From positions 1 to 64,000 of the forward strand of contig JADLAK010000041.1 in assembly GCA_020848275.1 (NCBI GenBank): a stretch of 64,000 bases of DNA, written 5' to 3'. This document shows positions 7,613 through 18,505 of the stretch, piece after piece; positions within the stretch are counted from its first letter, which is position 1, and the number at the start of each line of letters is the position of its first letter. The translations under genes were made by a program, and so were the position numbers. Source of the DNA: Planctomycetota bacterium. Its GTDB lineage: Bacteria; Planctomycetota; UBA8742; UBA2392. The notes below the pieces were generated by a model. That model ran no database searches and was not told the origin of the DNA. It saw nothing but the letters and a program-made list of their open reading frames with translations.

Positions 7613-8992
7613 ATGAAAAAGCTGCTTTTGATGATGGTGCTGGGTTTGGGTGTGCTGGCGGCGCCGGCGCAGTTGCCTGTTGTCGCGCAGGAATCGCCCG
7701 CGACCGCCGGGGTCGCCAAACTTGACACCGAGACGCGCGAACTTGTCAAACGCATCTACCCCGCCTTTGTGCTGATCGGCGGCGGCTCGGGCGTTTGCAT
7801 CAGTGAAGACGGCTACATGGTGACCAACCACCACGTGTTTTCCGATGCCGTGCGCCCCAGCAAAATGGTCGTGCGCATGGCCGGCAACACCAAAGAATAC
7901 ACCGCCGAGGCTGTCGGCGCCGACCCGCGCGGCGACATCGTGCTGGCCAAGCTGAAGCTGAAGGACGGCGAGAAAGTTCCGTTTGTGAAACTGGCCGACA
8001 GCGACAAGGTCAACATCGGCGATATCTGCATCTGCATCGGCAACCCGTTTTTGCTAAGCGGCATCGGCGTTGAACCCACCGTCAGCGTGGGTACCGTGAG
8101 CGCGACCCATCGCTTCCAGGGCGGTTATTCCGACGCCATCCAGATCGACACGGCCATCAATCCCGGCAACTCCGGCGGGCCGTCCTTCAACCTCGACGGC
8201 GAAGTCATTGGCATCAACGGCCGCAATATCTCGAGCCACACGCGCCGCTTCAACACCGGCGCGGGCTTTGCCATCCCCGCCAACCAGATCAAGGCGTTCA
8301 TGGACGCTTTCAAGGCCGAAAGCGGCGGCGCGTTCATCGTGCGCCACGGCATGGTCAGCGGCCTGAGGGTCGACCTCGGCGCCAAGGAAATCGGAGCGCT
8401 GGTCACCGACGTCGCGGCCGGCAGCGACGCCGAGGAAGCGGGCTTCAAGAAAGGCGACGTCATTACGGCCATGGATGGCGTGTCGGTGTTCAACGGCTAT
8501 CGCTACTACGGCGTGATCGGCATCAAGCCTCGCGGCTCGACGTTTGTGTTCACCGGCAAGCGTGGCAGCGAGCCCTTTGAAATTTCCGCGCGCAACGACA
8601 TGCCCGTCGAGGCGGGCCAGTTCAACACCATCCCGCGCCCCGACGAAGACGCGCGCGCACAGCCCAGCCCCTTTGATCCCTTCCGCCTGCCGCCGCCGAA
8701 GTCGACGCTGGCCTGCAAGGTCAACGTCAACGCGGACCGCAAGGTCGGCGGTTATGTCATCACCAGCTTCACCCAGGACGGCGACGGCAATGACAGCCCG
8801 CTTGAAGCCGCGGGACTTTCATCAGGCGATATCATCACGCACGTCAACGGGCGCCGCATCACGCACTTCTGCGACTTCTCCGACGTCATGATCGCGCTTG
8901 ATCCCGGCACCAAGGTGAAGGTGAAGTTCATGCGCCAGGGTGGACCCAACGAAGTTGAGGTTGCCCTGGGCAAGTATCGCCCGGCGCGCTAA
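7613..8992 (+). CDS. HtrA/DegP-like periplasmic serine protease with two PDZ domains
   Basis: 459 residues; ATG 7613 has GGAGA upstream and begins a signal peptide (about 1-26, ends VVAQ). The full triad is present: H74 in VTNHHVF, D108 in GDIVLAKL and S187 in INPGNSGGP. Two PDZ domains follow (about 240-330 and 370-455; EEAGFKKGDVITAMDG, LEAAGLSSGDIITHVNG). Known role of the family: periplasmic protein quality control. It is the only catalytically complete member of the three tandem paralogs, 44 bases after the previous one, so it probably shares their transcript. Confidence 0.9.
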   Translation: MKKLLLMMVLGLGVLAAPAQLPVVAQESPATAGVAKLDTETRELVKRIYPAFVLIGGGSGVCISEDGYMVTNHHVFSDAVRPSKMVVRMAGNTKEYTAEAVGADPRGDIVLAKLKLKDGEKVPFVKLADSDKVNIGDICICIGNPFLLSGIGVEPTVSVGTVSATHRFQGGYSDAIQIDTAINPGNSGGPSFNLDGEVIGINGRNISSHTRRFNTGAGFAIPANQIKAFMDAFKAESGGAFIVRHGMVSGLRVDLGAKEIGALVTDVAAGSDAEEAGFKKGDVITAMDGVSVFNGYRYYGVIGIKPRGSTFVFTGKRGSEPFEISARNDMPVEAGQFNTIPRPDEDARAQPSPFDPFRLPPPKSTLACKVNVNADRKVGGYVITSFTQDGDGNDSPLEAAGLSSGDIITHVNGRRITHFCDFSDVMIALDPGTKVKVKFMRQGGPNEVEVALGKYRPAR

Positions 8993-9032
8993 CACTGGCT
9001 TGGGGGCGACCGAGCTTTTGGGCTCGCTGCTG

Positions 9033-9062
9033 CTGCGGTCAGGAAACCACTGCCACTACGTG
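9033..9062. repeat. Hairpin repeat, copy 2
   Basis: CTGCGGTCAGGAAACC followed by ACTGCCACTACGTG; matches the copy at 1764-1793 at about 26 of 30 positions. The stem is less perfect here. It lies between the protease gene and acpS. Confidence 0.65.
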
Positions 9063-9103
9063 TCCGCGTTGCCATTTGGCGGGCGCGCCGTTAACGTCAA
9101 TGC

Positions 9104-9553
9104 ATGGCCATCATCGGTATCGGCACCGACATCGTCGCGGTTTCGCGCATCGCGCGCATGCTTGAGGAAAAGCGCGAAGATTTCGTCGCGCGCGTCTACA
9201 CGCAGCGCGAGGTGAAGTACTGCGAGGCGCAGGCGCGCCCCAACCTTCACTTCGCCGCGCGTTTTGCCGCCAAGGAAGCCCTGATGAAGGCCCTGGGCAC
9301 GGGCTGGGCCGAGGGCGTGGGTTTCAACCAGATTGGAGTCGCCAACCGCGATGATGGCGGCCCCGAGTACGAGCTTTCGGGCCGGGCGCTGGAGTTGCTC
9401 GAGGGCGAAAACGCCTCGCGCGTCTGGTTGTCGCTAAGCCACACCGACGATTTCGCCGTCGCCACCGCGGTGATCGAGACCGCGATGGAAGGCAAGCGGT
9501 CGACCCGCACGCGCAAACTTCCGGGCAGCACCCGCGTCCACAGCCAACGCTGA
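9104..9553 (+). CDS. acpS: Holo-[acyl-carrier-protein] synthase
   Basis: 149 residues. Transfers the 4'-phosphopantetheine arm from CoA to apo-ACP, needed for fatty acid synthesis. The family signature GIGTDIV (D9, metal ligand) starts the protein, FAAKEALMKALG (E58) follows, and WLSLSHT is the third motif. The length is slightly over the usual 120-130 because of a basic tail after residue 127. The downstream membrane-protein gene starts 4 bases later, so the two are likely co-transcribed. Confidence 0.95.
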   Translation: MAIIGIGTDIVAVSRIARMLEEKREDFVARVYTQREVKYCEAQARPNLHFAARFAAKEALMKALGTGWAEGVGFNQIGVANRDDGGPEYELSGRALELLEGENASRVWLSLSHTDDFAVATAVIETAMEGKRSTRTRKLPGSTRVHSQR

Positions 9554-9557
9554 GTTT

Positions 9558-10166
9558 ATGGCGACAGACGGTCTCAAACGCTTTGACCCCGACCTCGACG
9601 AATTCGGCGAGTTGCAGCGCGCGTTCTGGCGGCGCGTGTTCATCAACGGCATGCCCGCGTTGCTCACGGCGCTGCTCTGCGTCGCAATCTTGCCCGCGGT
9701 GTTGTTCGCCGGCGCCCCTTGGTGGCTGATCGTGGTCGCCCTGCCCGCGGGCGGCGGTGCGATCCTGCAGCTCGGCCTGCTGTGGCTCGATCGTCCCACA
9801 TTCTCGGTGAAACCGACGGCGGTGGAGGTCGGCGCGGGCGTGCTGCGCTTTGTCGACGAAAAAGCGGGTACCGTCGAGGAATTGCGCTGGAAGCGCGAAG
9901 CGGCGGTCAGCGTGCGCCGCGCCAACGACGCGGTTGAAATCACGCTGCCTTCGGGCCGCCGCAACCGCGTGCATTGGTTTGCTTACGAAAATCGCGAGGA
10001 GTTGCTGAAGGAACTGATGGCCTTGGAGCAAGAGAAACCGGCCTCAGGAACGCCGCCTGCGGAGGCGACCGAGAAGCCGGCCGCACCGTCGGCAACGCCC
10101 GCGCCGAAAGTCTCTTCCGTGGCCGATCGTGGGCCGGGCTACAAAGGCGACGACAAAAAGGCGTAG
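9558..10166 (+). CDS. Two-helix membrane protein, unknown
   Basis: 202 residues. Two adjacent membrane helices (about 29-51 and 55-77) are followed by a cytoplasmic beta-rich domain (about 80-155), PH-like in pattern (FSVKPTAVEVGAGVLRFV, VSVRRANDAVEITL). A Pro/Ala/Glu-rich disordered tail (about 155-202) ends it. It is four bases after acpS. No function recognised. Confidence 0.7.
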   Translation: MATDGLKRFDPDLDEFGELQRAFWRRVFINGMPALLTALLCVAILPAVLFAGAPWWLIVVALPAGGGAILQLGLLWLDRPTFSVKPTAVEVGAGVLRFVDEKAGTVEELRWKREAAVSVRRANDAVEITLPSGRRNRVHWFAYENREELLKELMALEQEKPASGTPPAEATEKPAAPSATPAPKVSSVADRGPGYKGDDKKA

Positions 10167-10266
10167 TCGGTGGTCGGTAGTCAGTAGTCAGCAAAGAGTT
10201 GCCCGCTAATATCCGACTCCCGGTTGCGCTATCTGAATACTGGCTACTGAATACTGGCTACCGATC
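10163..10266. repeat. Low-complexity intergenic repeat with opposed arms
   Basis: Reiterated GTCGGTAGTCAGTAGTCAG at the left and ACTGGCTACTGAATACTGG at the right form weak opposing arms between the membrane protein and carB. It belongs to the window's family of repetitive intergenic palindromes. Confidence 0.5.
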
Positions 10267-10268
10267 CA

Positions 10269-13499
<3,231 letters not shown>

Positions 13500-13515
13500 C
13501 CAGTTGAGCTAGTGC

Positions 13516-14058
13516 ATGCCCGCGAAGATCACCTTCATTGATCCAGAACCGGCTGAGGCATGGGCACTCTTGATGCTCGACGACGACAAGACGCCCGCAA
13601 AGTTCGTCCAAGAGCTATTGGTCAAGTATCTTGATTTTGACGACGACCCAGCCCGGTTGCGCGTTATCAATATCGGGGAGCTTGGCCGCAGGGCAGTGGC
13701 GTATGGCCCTCAGCAGGACACGGTTTCACCTCTTGCGGCGCACATCGAGCGTCATGCGAAACAAGCGAAGTGGCCGCTCAAAACTCTCATTGGACCCACG
13801 CTCGAAGTTGGGTTGTGGCGTGCTGTCTTGCGAAAAAGTGCATTGTCGGACTTGGGTCTTGCAGTGCACGGCGCACGCCAGGTGTTTGATTTTTCGATTC
13901 GGCAGGTCGAACTACTCCAGGCTGACTGGCCGGACTGCCGGGAGTTCTTGCTGGGCTACTCCGGTCGCGAATCACTGATGCATCGAGCCGAAGGCCTTCA
14001 ACGAATTCTCCGGTCCGCGGCGCAGGACTTTGAAGTCGCGGTTGAGTTTGTTCGATAG
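13516..14058 (+). CDS. ClpS-like domain protein with extra C-terminal domain
   Basis: 180 residues. Residues about 15-100 follow the ClpS adaptor pattern: ALLMLDDDKTPAKFV matches ClpS VILVNDDYTPMEFV, LGRRAVAYGP matches the GKAICGVF strand, and HAKQAKWPL matches the YARENEHPL helix. ClpS delivers N-degron substrates to ClpAP. Here the N-D-D pocket reads D-D-D and the pocket histidine region reads GELGRRA, so specificity probably differs. About 80 C-terminal residues have no recognised match. No clpA is nearby. The call is from motif alignment by eye. Confidence 0.55.
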   Translation: MPAKITFIDPEPAEAWALLMLDDDKTPAKFVQELLVKYLDFDDDPARLRVINIGELGRRAVAYGPQQDTVSPLAAHIERHAKQAKWPLKTLIGPTLEVGLWRAVLRKSALSDLGLAVHGARQVFDFSIRQVELLQADWPDCREFLLGYSGRESLMHRAEGLQRILRSAAQDFEVAVEFVR

Positions 14059-14067
14059 GCTGATCTC

Positions 14068-15351
14068 ATGCCCGCAATAACATCACAGCTCACTCGCCAG
14101 CTCGGCCTGTTCGGCGCCGTCGGCATGGGGCTGGGCTCCATCATCGGCACCGGCATCTTCGTTTCCGTCGGTCTCGCCGCGGGCATCGCCGGGCCCTACG
14201 TCGTCGTCGCCCTCGTGATTGGCGGCGCCATCGGCGCGCTCAACGGGCTCAGCTCGGCCCAGCTTGCGGCGGCCCACCCGGTCACCGGCGGCACCTACGA
14301 GTACGGCTACAAGTACCTCAACGCCCCGCTGGGTTTCTCCGCGGGCTGGATGTTCCTGTGCGCCAAGACCGCCAGCGCCGCGACCGCCGCGCTTGGCTTT
14401 GCGGGCTACGCGCTGCGTGCGGCGGGCCAGGACGCGGCGCTGAAAACGCCCATTGCCGTCGGCACCGCGGTGCTGTTGACGCTGATCGTGCTTGCGGGCC
14501 TGCGGCGTTCCAACGTCGTCAACATTGCGATTGTTAGCGTCACGTTGTTCTCGCTGCTGTTCCTGGTCTTCATCGGCGCGCGAACGGCGCTCGGCCGCGC
14601 GCCGCAGAATCTCGCCCTGGCTGAAATCGCGCCGCGCGATTTGTTCGAGGCCAGCGCCCTGATGTTCGTCGCGTTCACGGGCTATGCGCGCATTGCGACG
14701 CTGGGCGAGGAAGTGCATGACCCGCAGAAGACGATTCCGCGCGCCATCATCATCGTGCTCGGTGTTTCGGTGGTGCTGTATTGCACGGTCGCGTTTGTTG
14801 CCGTCGGCGTGCTGGGCGGCCAGCGTCTTGGTGAAGTGACGAGGCAATCGGCGGCGCCGCTGGAGGCCGTGGCCGGCGAACTGATGGGCCGCGGCGGCGC
14901 GCTGGTGCTGACGATCGGCGCCTGCGCGGCGATGCTGGGCGTGTTGCTGAATTTAATCCTCGGGCTTTCGCGAGTGCTGCTCGCAATGGGACGCCGCCGC
15001 GACATGCCCGCGGCGCTCGCGCACGTCAACAAGCGCAAGGATGCGCCGCCCGTGGCGGTCATTGTCGTCGGCGTCGCGGTCGCGGGGCTTGCGGCTGTCG
15101 GCAACGTGAAGACAACCTGGAGCTTCAGCGCGTTTTCGGTGCTGATTTATTACGCCATTACCAACCTCGCGTGCCTGCGGCTGCCGCGCGAGCAACGCAC
15201 CATGCCCCGCGCGCTCGCCGTCGTCGGCTTGATCGGCTGCCTGGGGCTTGCGTTCTTCGTCGACTGGCAGGTTTGGGTCGCGGGATTGGGGCTCATCGCC
15301 GCCGGTTTGATCTGGTTTGGTGCGGCGCGGCTGTTATCACGGAAGTCCTGA
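14068..15351 (+). CDS. APC-family amino acid permease
   Basis: 427 residues with about 12 predicted membrane helices. The first-helix signature GLGSIIGTGIFVSVG matches the substrate-binding helix of APC transporters. PVTGGTYEYGYKYLNAPLGF and EVHDPQKTIPRAIIIVLG are also typical of the cationic amino acid transporter subgroup. The substrate cannot be told from sequence. Its TGA stop overlaps the ATG of nth (TGATG), so the two are translationally coupled. Confidence 0.9.
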   Translation: MPAITSQLTRQLGLFGAVGMGLGSIIGTGIFVSVGLAAGIAGPYVVVALVIGGAIGALNGLSSAQLAAAHPVTGGTYEYGYKYLNAPLGFSAGWMFLCAKTASAATAALGFAGYALRAAGQDAALKTPIAVGTAVLLTLIVLAGLRRSNVVNIAIVSVTLFSLLFLVFIGARTALGRAPQNLALAEIAPRDLFEASALMFVAFTGYARIATLGEEVHDPQKTIPRAIIIVLGVSVVLYCTVAFVAVGVLGGQRLGEVTRQSAAPLEAVAGELMGRGGALVLTIGACAAMLGVLLNLILGLSRVLLAMGRRRDMPAALAHVNKRKDAPPVAVIVVGVAVAGLAAVGNVKTTWSFSAFSVLIYYAITNLACLRLPREQRTMPRALAVVGLIGCLGLAFFVDWQVWVAGLGLIAAGLIWFGAARLLSRKS

Positions 15352-16256
15352 TGCCCGCACGCACCACACCGCTCAAGCGAACCGGCTCGCCGCACATGGC
15401 TGCGGCGAAGTCGCCGATTAAAGACATCAAGAAGCGCCTCGCTGCCGTGATCGACCTGCTTGAAGCCAATCTCGGCAAGCCGATCTGGGACGGTCGCAAA
15501 GACGCGCTCGAAGTGCTGGTGCTCACGATCCTGAGCCAGAACACGACCGACGGCAACGCCCTGCGCGCGTACCAGAACCTCAGCCGCAAGTTGCCGCGGG
15601 CAAAACACGCCGGGCGCGATGCAACGCAGATTCCGCGCGGCGACGACGGCAACATCGACAAGGTGAAGTTGCGGCTGTCGAACTGCGCCAACGCCATCGA
15701 GCCGCCGGACTGGGCTAAAGTCGCGGAGCTATCGCAACAGGAACTGGCGGACATGATCCGCACCGCGGGCCTTCCCGACTCCAAGGCAGGAAGCATTCTC
15801 GCGGTCCTGCGCTGGATCCGCGACGTAGGGACAGGTGTAGGGACACGCGGCAGCGTGTCCGCCGAAGACCAGCCTGAGTACCGCCTCGAACCGCTGATCG
15901 AAAAACTCGGTCTTGACGCGGCAATAGAAGCGATGACGCACATCAAAGGCATCGGCATCAAAACCGCGACCGTGACGCTGATCGAGGCGATGGGCGCGGA
16001 TCTGTGCCCCGTCGACACGCATGTGCACCGCATCATCAACCGGCTGGGCATCGTCGATACTAAAGACGCCCGCGACAAAACCTTTGCGCTGCTGCGCGCA
16101 ATGATTCCCGAGGGCCGCGCCTACGCGCTCCACCACAATCTGCTGACCTTTGGCCGCACCATCTGCCTCGCCCGCGGCCCCAAATGCGCCGAGTGCCCCC
16201 TGCGCAAACTCTGCCCCTCGGCTAAGAGTTTCCTCGCGGTCTCCAAGCTAGACTAG
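15351..16256 (+). CDS. nth: Endonuclease III-like DNA glycosylase/AP lyase
   Basis: 301 residues. Base-excision repair of oxidised pyrimidines. The helix-hairpin-helix motif is IKGIGIKTATV with the catalytic Lys in place, followed by CPVDTHVHRI with the catalytic Asp. The C-terminal 4Fe-4S motif is C-x6-C-x2-C-x5-C (CLARGPKCAECPLRKLC). ATG 15351 overlaps the permease stop; ATG 15396 is an alternative start. Odd point: residues about 160-171 (GTGVGTRGSVSA) are encoded by a palindromic repeat (15838-15862) that is intergenic elsewhere in the window. It is tolerated in frame as a loop insertion. Confidence 0.9.
   Translation: MPARTTPLKRTGSPHMAAAKSPIKDIKKRLAAVIDLLEANLGKPIWDGRKDALEVLVLTILSQNTTDGNALRAYQNLSRKLPRAKHAGRDATQIPRGDDGNIDKVKLRLSNCANAIEPPDWAKVAELSQQELADMIRTAGLPDSKAGSILAVLRWIRDVGTGVGTRGSVSAEDQPEYRLEPLIEKLGLDAAIEAMTHIKGIGIKTATVTLIEAMGADLCPVDTHVHRIINRLGIVDTKDARDKTFALLRAMIPEGRAYALHHNLLTFGRTICLARGPKCAECPLRKLCPSAKSFLAVSKLD
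15838..15862. repeat. GTAGGGACACGC-type palindrome inside nth
   Basis: Stem GGACACGC/GCGTGTCC (15841-15848 and 15853-15860) with loop GGCA, preceded by TAG in a non-reading frame. The same element lies at 22181-22203, 26516-26542 and 26560-26588. Here it sits inside a coding sequence and is read through in frame. Confidence 0.85.
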
Positions 16257-16260
16257 ACCC

Positions 16261-18246
16261 ATGCGAATCTATTGCGTCTTGATCGCGGTTGTTTTCGGCG
16301 TCGGCGGCTTCGTGCTTGCCGCACCCAAGGCGGAAAAGCCCGCTCCGGCAGTCGCCCTCGAAAAGCTCCCGGTGCCCAAGGATCACCCGCGCATCCTGAT
16401 CACGGCCAAAGATTTGCCGCAGTGGCGCGAGCGCATCAAGGCCCAGCCGTTTGCGGACCATTGGGCGCAGGTCGAGAGCCTGGCAAGTCAGTTTCGCTCG
16501 CAGGACCCGAAAGATGCCTACGCGAGCTATCGTTCGCTGCAATCGCGTTGCTTCATGACCACGCAGGGCGTCGAGGCGGCGGCGCTGCACGCGCTGATTT
16601 CCGAGGACAAGGCGGAAGCCGAGGCGCTGTCGACGTGGCTCGTCGACTTTGATCCCGCGCCCTACGAAAAAGGCCTCACGGACAACGACTTCATGCCCCA
16701 CGGCGAGTTCATCGAAGGTTTCGCGCTCGCACTCGACTGGGCGTGGCCGGTGTTAAGCGTCCAGGCGAGAGAAAAACTTCAGGCGCTGGTCATTAAACAT
16801 GTGGGCATCAACTACAACGGCTTCATCGGCAAAAAATCGTGGGAAGCAACCTGCGATGCGAACAACCACTCGATGGCGGCCATGGGCGCGGTCGGGCTTG
16901 CATCGTTGGCGCTGTGGCACGAGCACCCCGATGCTCTTAAATGGGCGACGCTGGCGCGCGACAAGGCCAAGGCCTACCTCGCTCAATCGTTTGACGAAGA
17001 CGGCGCGTGCTTCGAGGGCACGATGTACGGGCCCTTCGGCCTCATGCGCATCCTGCCCTTTGCGGCGGCGCTGACGAAATACGGCCACGAGGACATCCTC
17101 GCCAAGCGGCTGGACCTGATCATCGAGCAACTGATCGCCGAAATGACGCCCGGCTGCGCGGGCATGCTTCCGCTCAACGACACTGACGGCAACTTCAAGG
17201 CGTGGCCGTCGACGAACTTTCTTTACGCCGCAACGAAGTATCGAAATCCTCGGGCGCGCTGGGCGTGGGAGACGGTCTTCAATGGCAGCACACCGACCAG
17301 CGGCGGGCACACCGGCACGATGGCGCTGTTGTGGGACGACGAAGCACCCGTGAAGGCCGAGGAGCCTACGAAGCTGGTCAAGTTGTGTCGCGGGCGCGGC
17401 TTGCTCACGGTGCGCACGGGCTGGAAGGACGGTGACTTCCTGGCGTGTTTCGAGGCAGGCAAACGCGTCAACGGCACACACTGCCAGGCCGATCACGGCA
17501 GTTTCCTGATTCATGCGCACGGCAAGTTTTGTGCTGCCGACACAGGCTACAGCAACGACTTGAAGGAAGGTTCGCCCAACCAGACCGTCGGCCACAACGG
17601 CGTGCTGATCGATGGCAAAGGCATGTGCCTGAGCGGTGGCGGCGAGTTCGTCGAGGCCAAAATCACGCAGTTTGAAGAGCACAAAGACTACGTCCTTGCC
17701 GTGGCGGACCTCACGCCCGCTTACAACAAGAAGAACTACAACACGATGGCGCTGGCGCAGCGCGCGTTTGTTTGCGTCCGCGGTGAGCGTCCTTACCTGG
17801 TGATCGTCGACAGCTTCAACAAGGACGGCAAAGACCACGAATACACATGGCTGATGCACGGCGGCGCGGACTCACAGTTCAGCCTTCACGGGCGCAGCGC
17901 CACGCATGCGGCAGGTGGGGCGGCGCTCGAGATTTTCCCCGGTATGCTGGAGGAGTCGGCGTTTGAGCTCGACACGATGACGTTTCCATCGGGCAATTTC
18001 GGCGACCACCCGGCGCTGCGCATGCGGCGCAAGGCGCGAACCTGGGCGGCGGCGACGGTGCTCATGCCGCACCGCGGTGACGAGGCACCGGCGTCCTTCA
18101 AGGTTGATCGCAAGGGCGGCAAACTGGCGCTCGTGCTTGACGGCGCGGTCAAGGACACGGTGATCGTCACCCAGGCCAAAGACGGCAAACTCGCAGCGAT
18201 TCGCCTTGAGATCGCCGCCGGCAAATACGACCTGAGAATCAAGTAG
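16261..18246 (+). CDS. Secreted heparinase II/III-like protein (putative polysaccharide lyase)
   Basis: 661 residues; signal peptide about 1-21 (ends VLAA). An alpha/alpha-toroid N-terminal half (about 40-390) with the NNHSMAAMGAVGLASL segment precedes a beta-sandwich half. Its start carries CQADHGSFLIHAHGKF and DTGYSND, the heparinase II/III-like signature. Family members cleave uronic-acid polysaccharides by beta-elimination in the periplasm; the substrate here is unknown. The stop codon TAG lies inside a palindromic repeat (18243-18267). It starts 4 bases after nth, an unrelated function. Confidence 0.8.
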   Translation: MRIYCVLIAVVFGVGGFVLAAPKAEKPAPAVALEKLPVPKDHPRILITAKDLPQWRERIKAQPFADHWAQVESLASQFRSQDPKDAYASYRSLQSRCFMTTQGVEAAALHALISEDKAEAEALSTWLVDFDPAPYEKGLTDNDFMPHGEFIEGFALALDWAWPVLSVQAREKLQALVIKHVGINYNGFIGKKSWEATCDANNHSMAAMGAVGLASLALWHEHPDALKWATLARDKAKAYLAQSFDEDGACFEGTMYGPFGLMRILPFAAALTKYGHEDILAKRLDLIIEQLIAEMTPGCAGMLPLNDTDGNFKAWPSTNFLYAATKYRNPRARWAWETVFNGSTPTSGGHTGTMALLWDDEAPVKAEEPTKLVKLCRGRGLLTVRTGWKDGDFLACFEAGKRVNGTHCQADHGSFLIHAHGKFCAADTGYSNDLKEGSPNQTVGHNGVLIDGKGMCLSGGGEFVEAKITQFEEHKDYVLAVADLTPAYNKKNYNTMALAQRAFVCVRGERPYLVIVDSFNKDGKDHEYTWLMHGGADSQFSLHGRSATHAAGGAALEIFPGMLEESAFELDTMTFPSGNFGDHPALRMRRKARTWAAATVLMPHRGDEAPASFKVDRKGGKLALVLDGAVKDTVIVTQAKDGKLAAIRLEIAAGKYDLRIK

Positions 18247-18267
18247 GGGCGACCAGCGGTCGCCCCT
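18243..18267. repeat. GTAGGGGCGACC-type palindrome supplying a stop codon
   Basis: Perfect 10-bp stem (AGGGGCGACC/GGTCGCCCCT) with loop AGC at 18245-18267. Its leading TAG (18244-18246) is the stop codon of the heparinase-like gene. A related element lies at 56764-56790. The rest of 18268-18505 holds one terminator hairpin and no gene. Confidence 0.8.
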
Positions 18268-18300
18268 GAGGCGCAGAGAAATAGATCGGTTCCATCGGCG

Positions 18301-18338
18301 GCGCGCAAAAAGAACAACCCCCGCCGTAGCGGGGGTTG
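18301..18338 (-). terminator. Terminator downstream of smc
   Basis: Perfect 10-bp stem (CAACCCCCGC/GCGGGGGTTG) with loop CGTA at 18315-18338. On the minus strand it is followed by TTCTTTTT, so it fits termination of smc transcription. It is about 170 bases past the smc stop. Confidence 0.7.
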
Positions 18339-18505
18339 CGTGCGGTGCCCACCGAAGCGGGTCCGTGCGGGTTTGGGGCGCAAGCGCCTTGACCCAAAGC
18401 AGTCGGCCGATTATCACCGTTCGCTGCAGAGTTCATTTTTACGTCGGAGTAGCCCAGCATTCAGTAGATAGGCAACTGCACATGGACCTGGAGGTCCATG
18501 CCACG

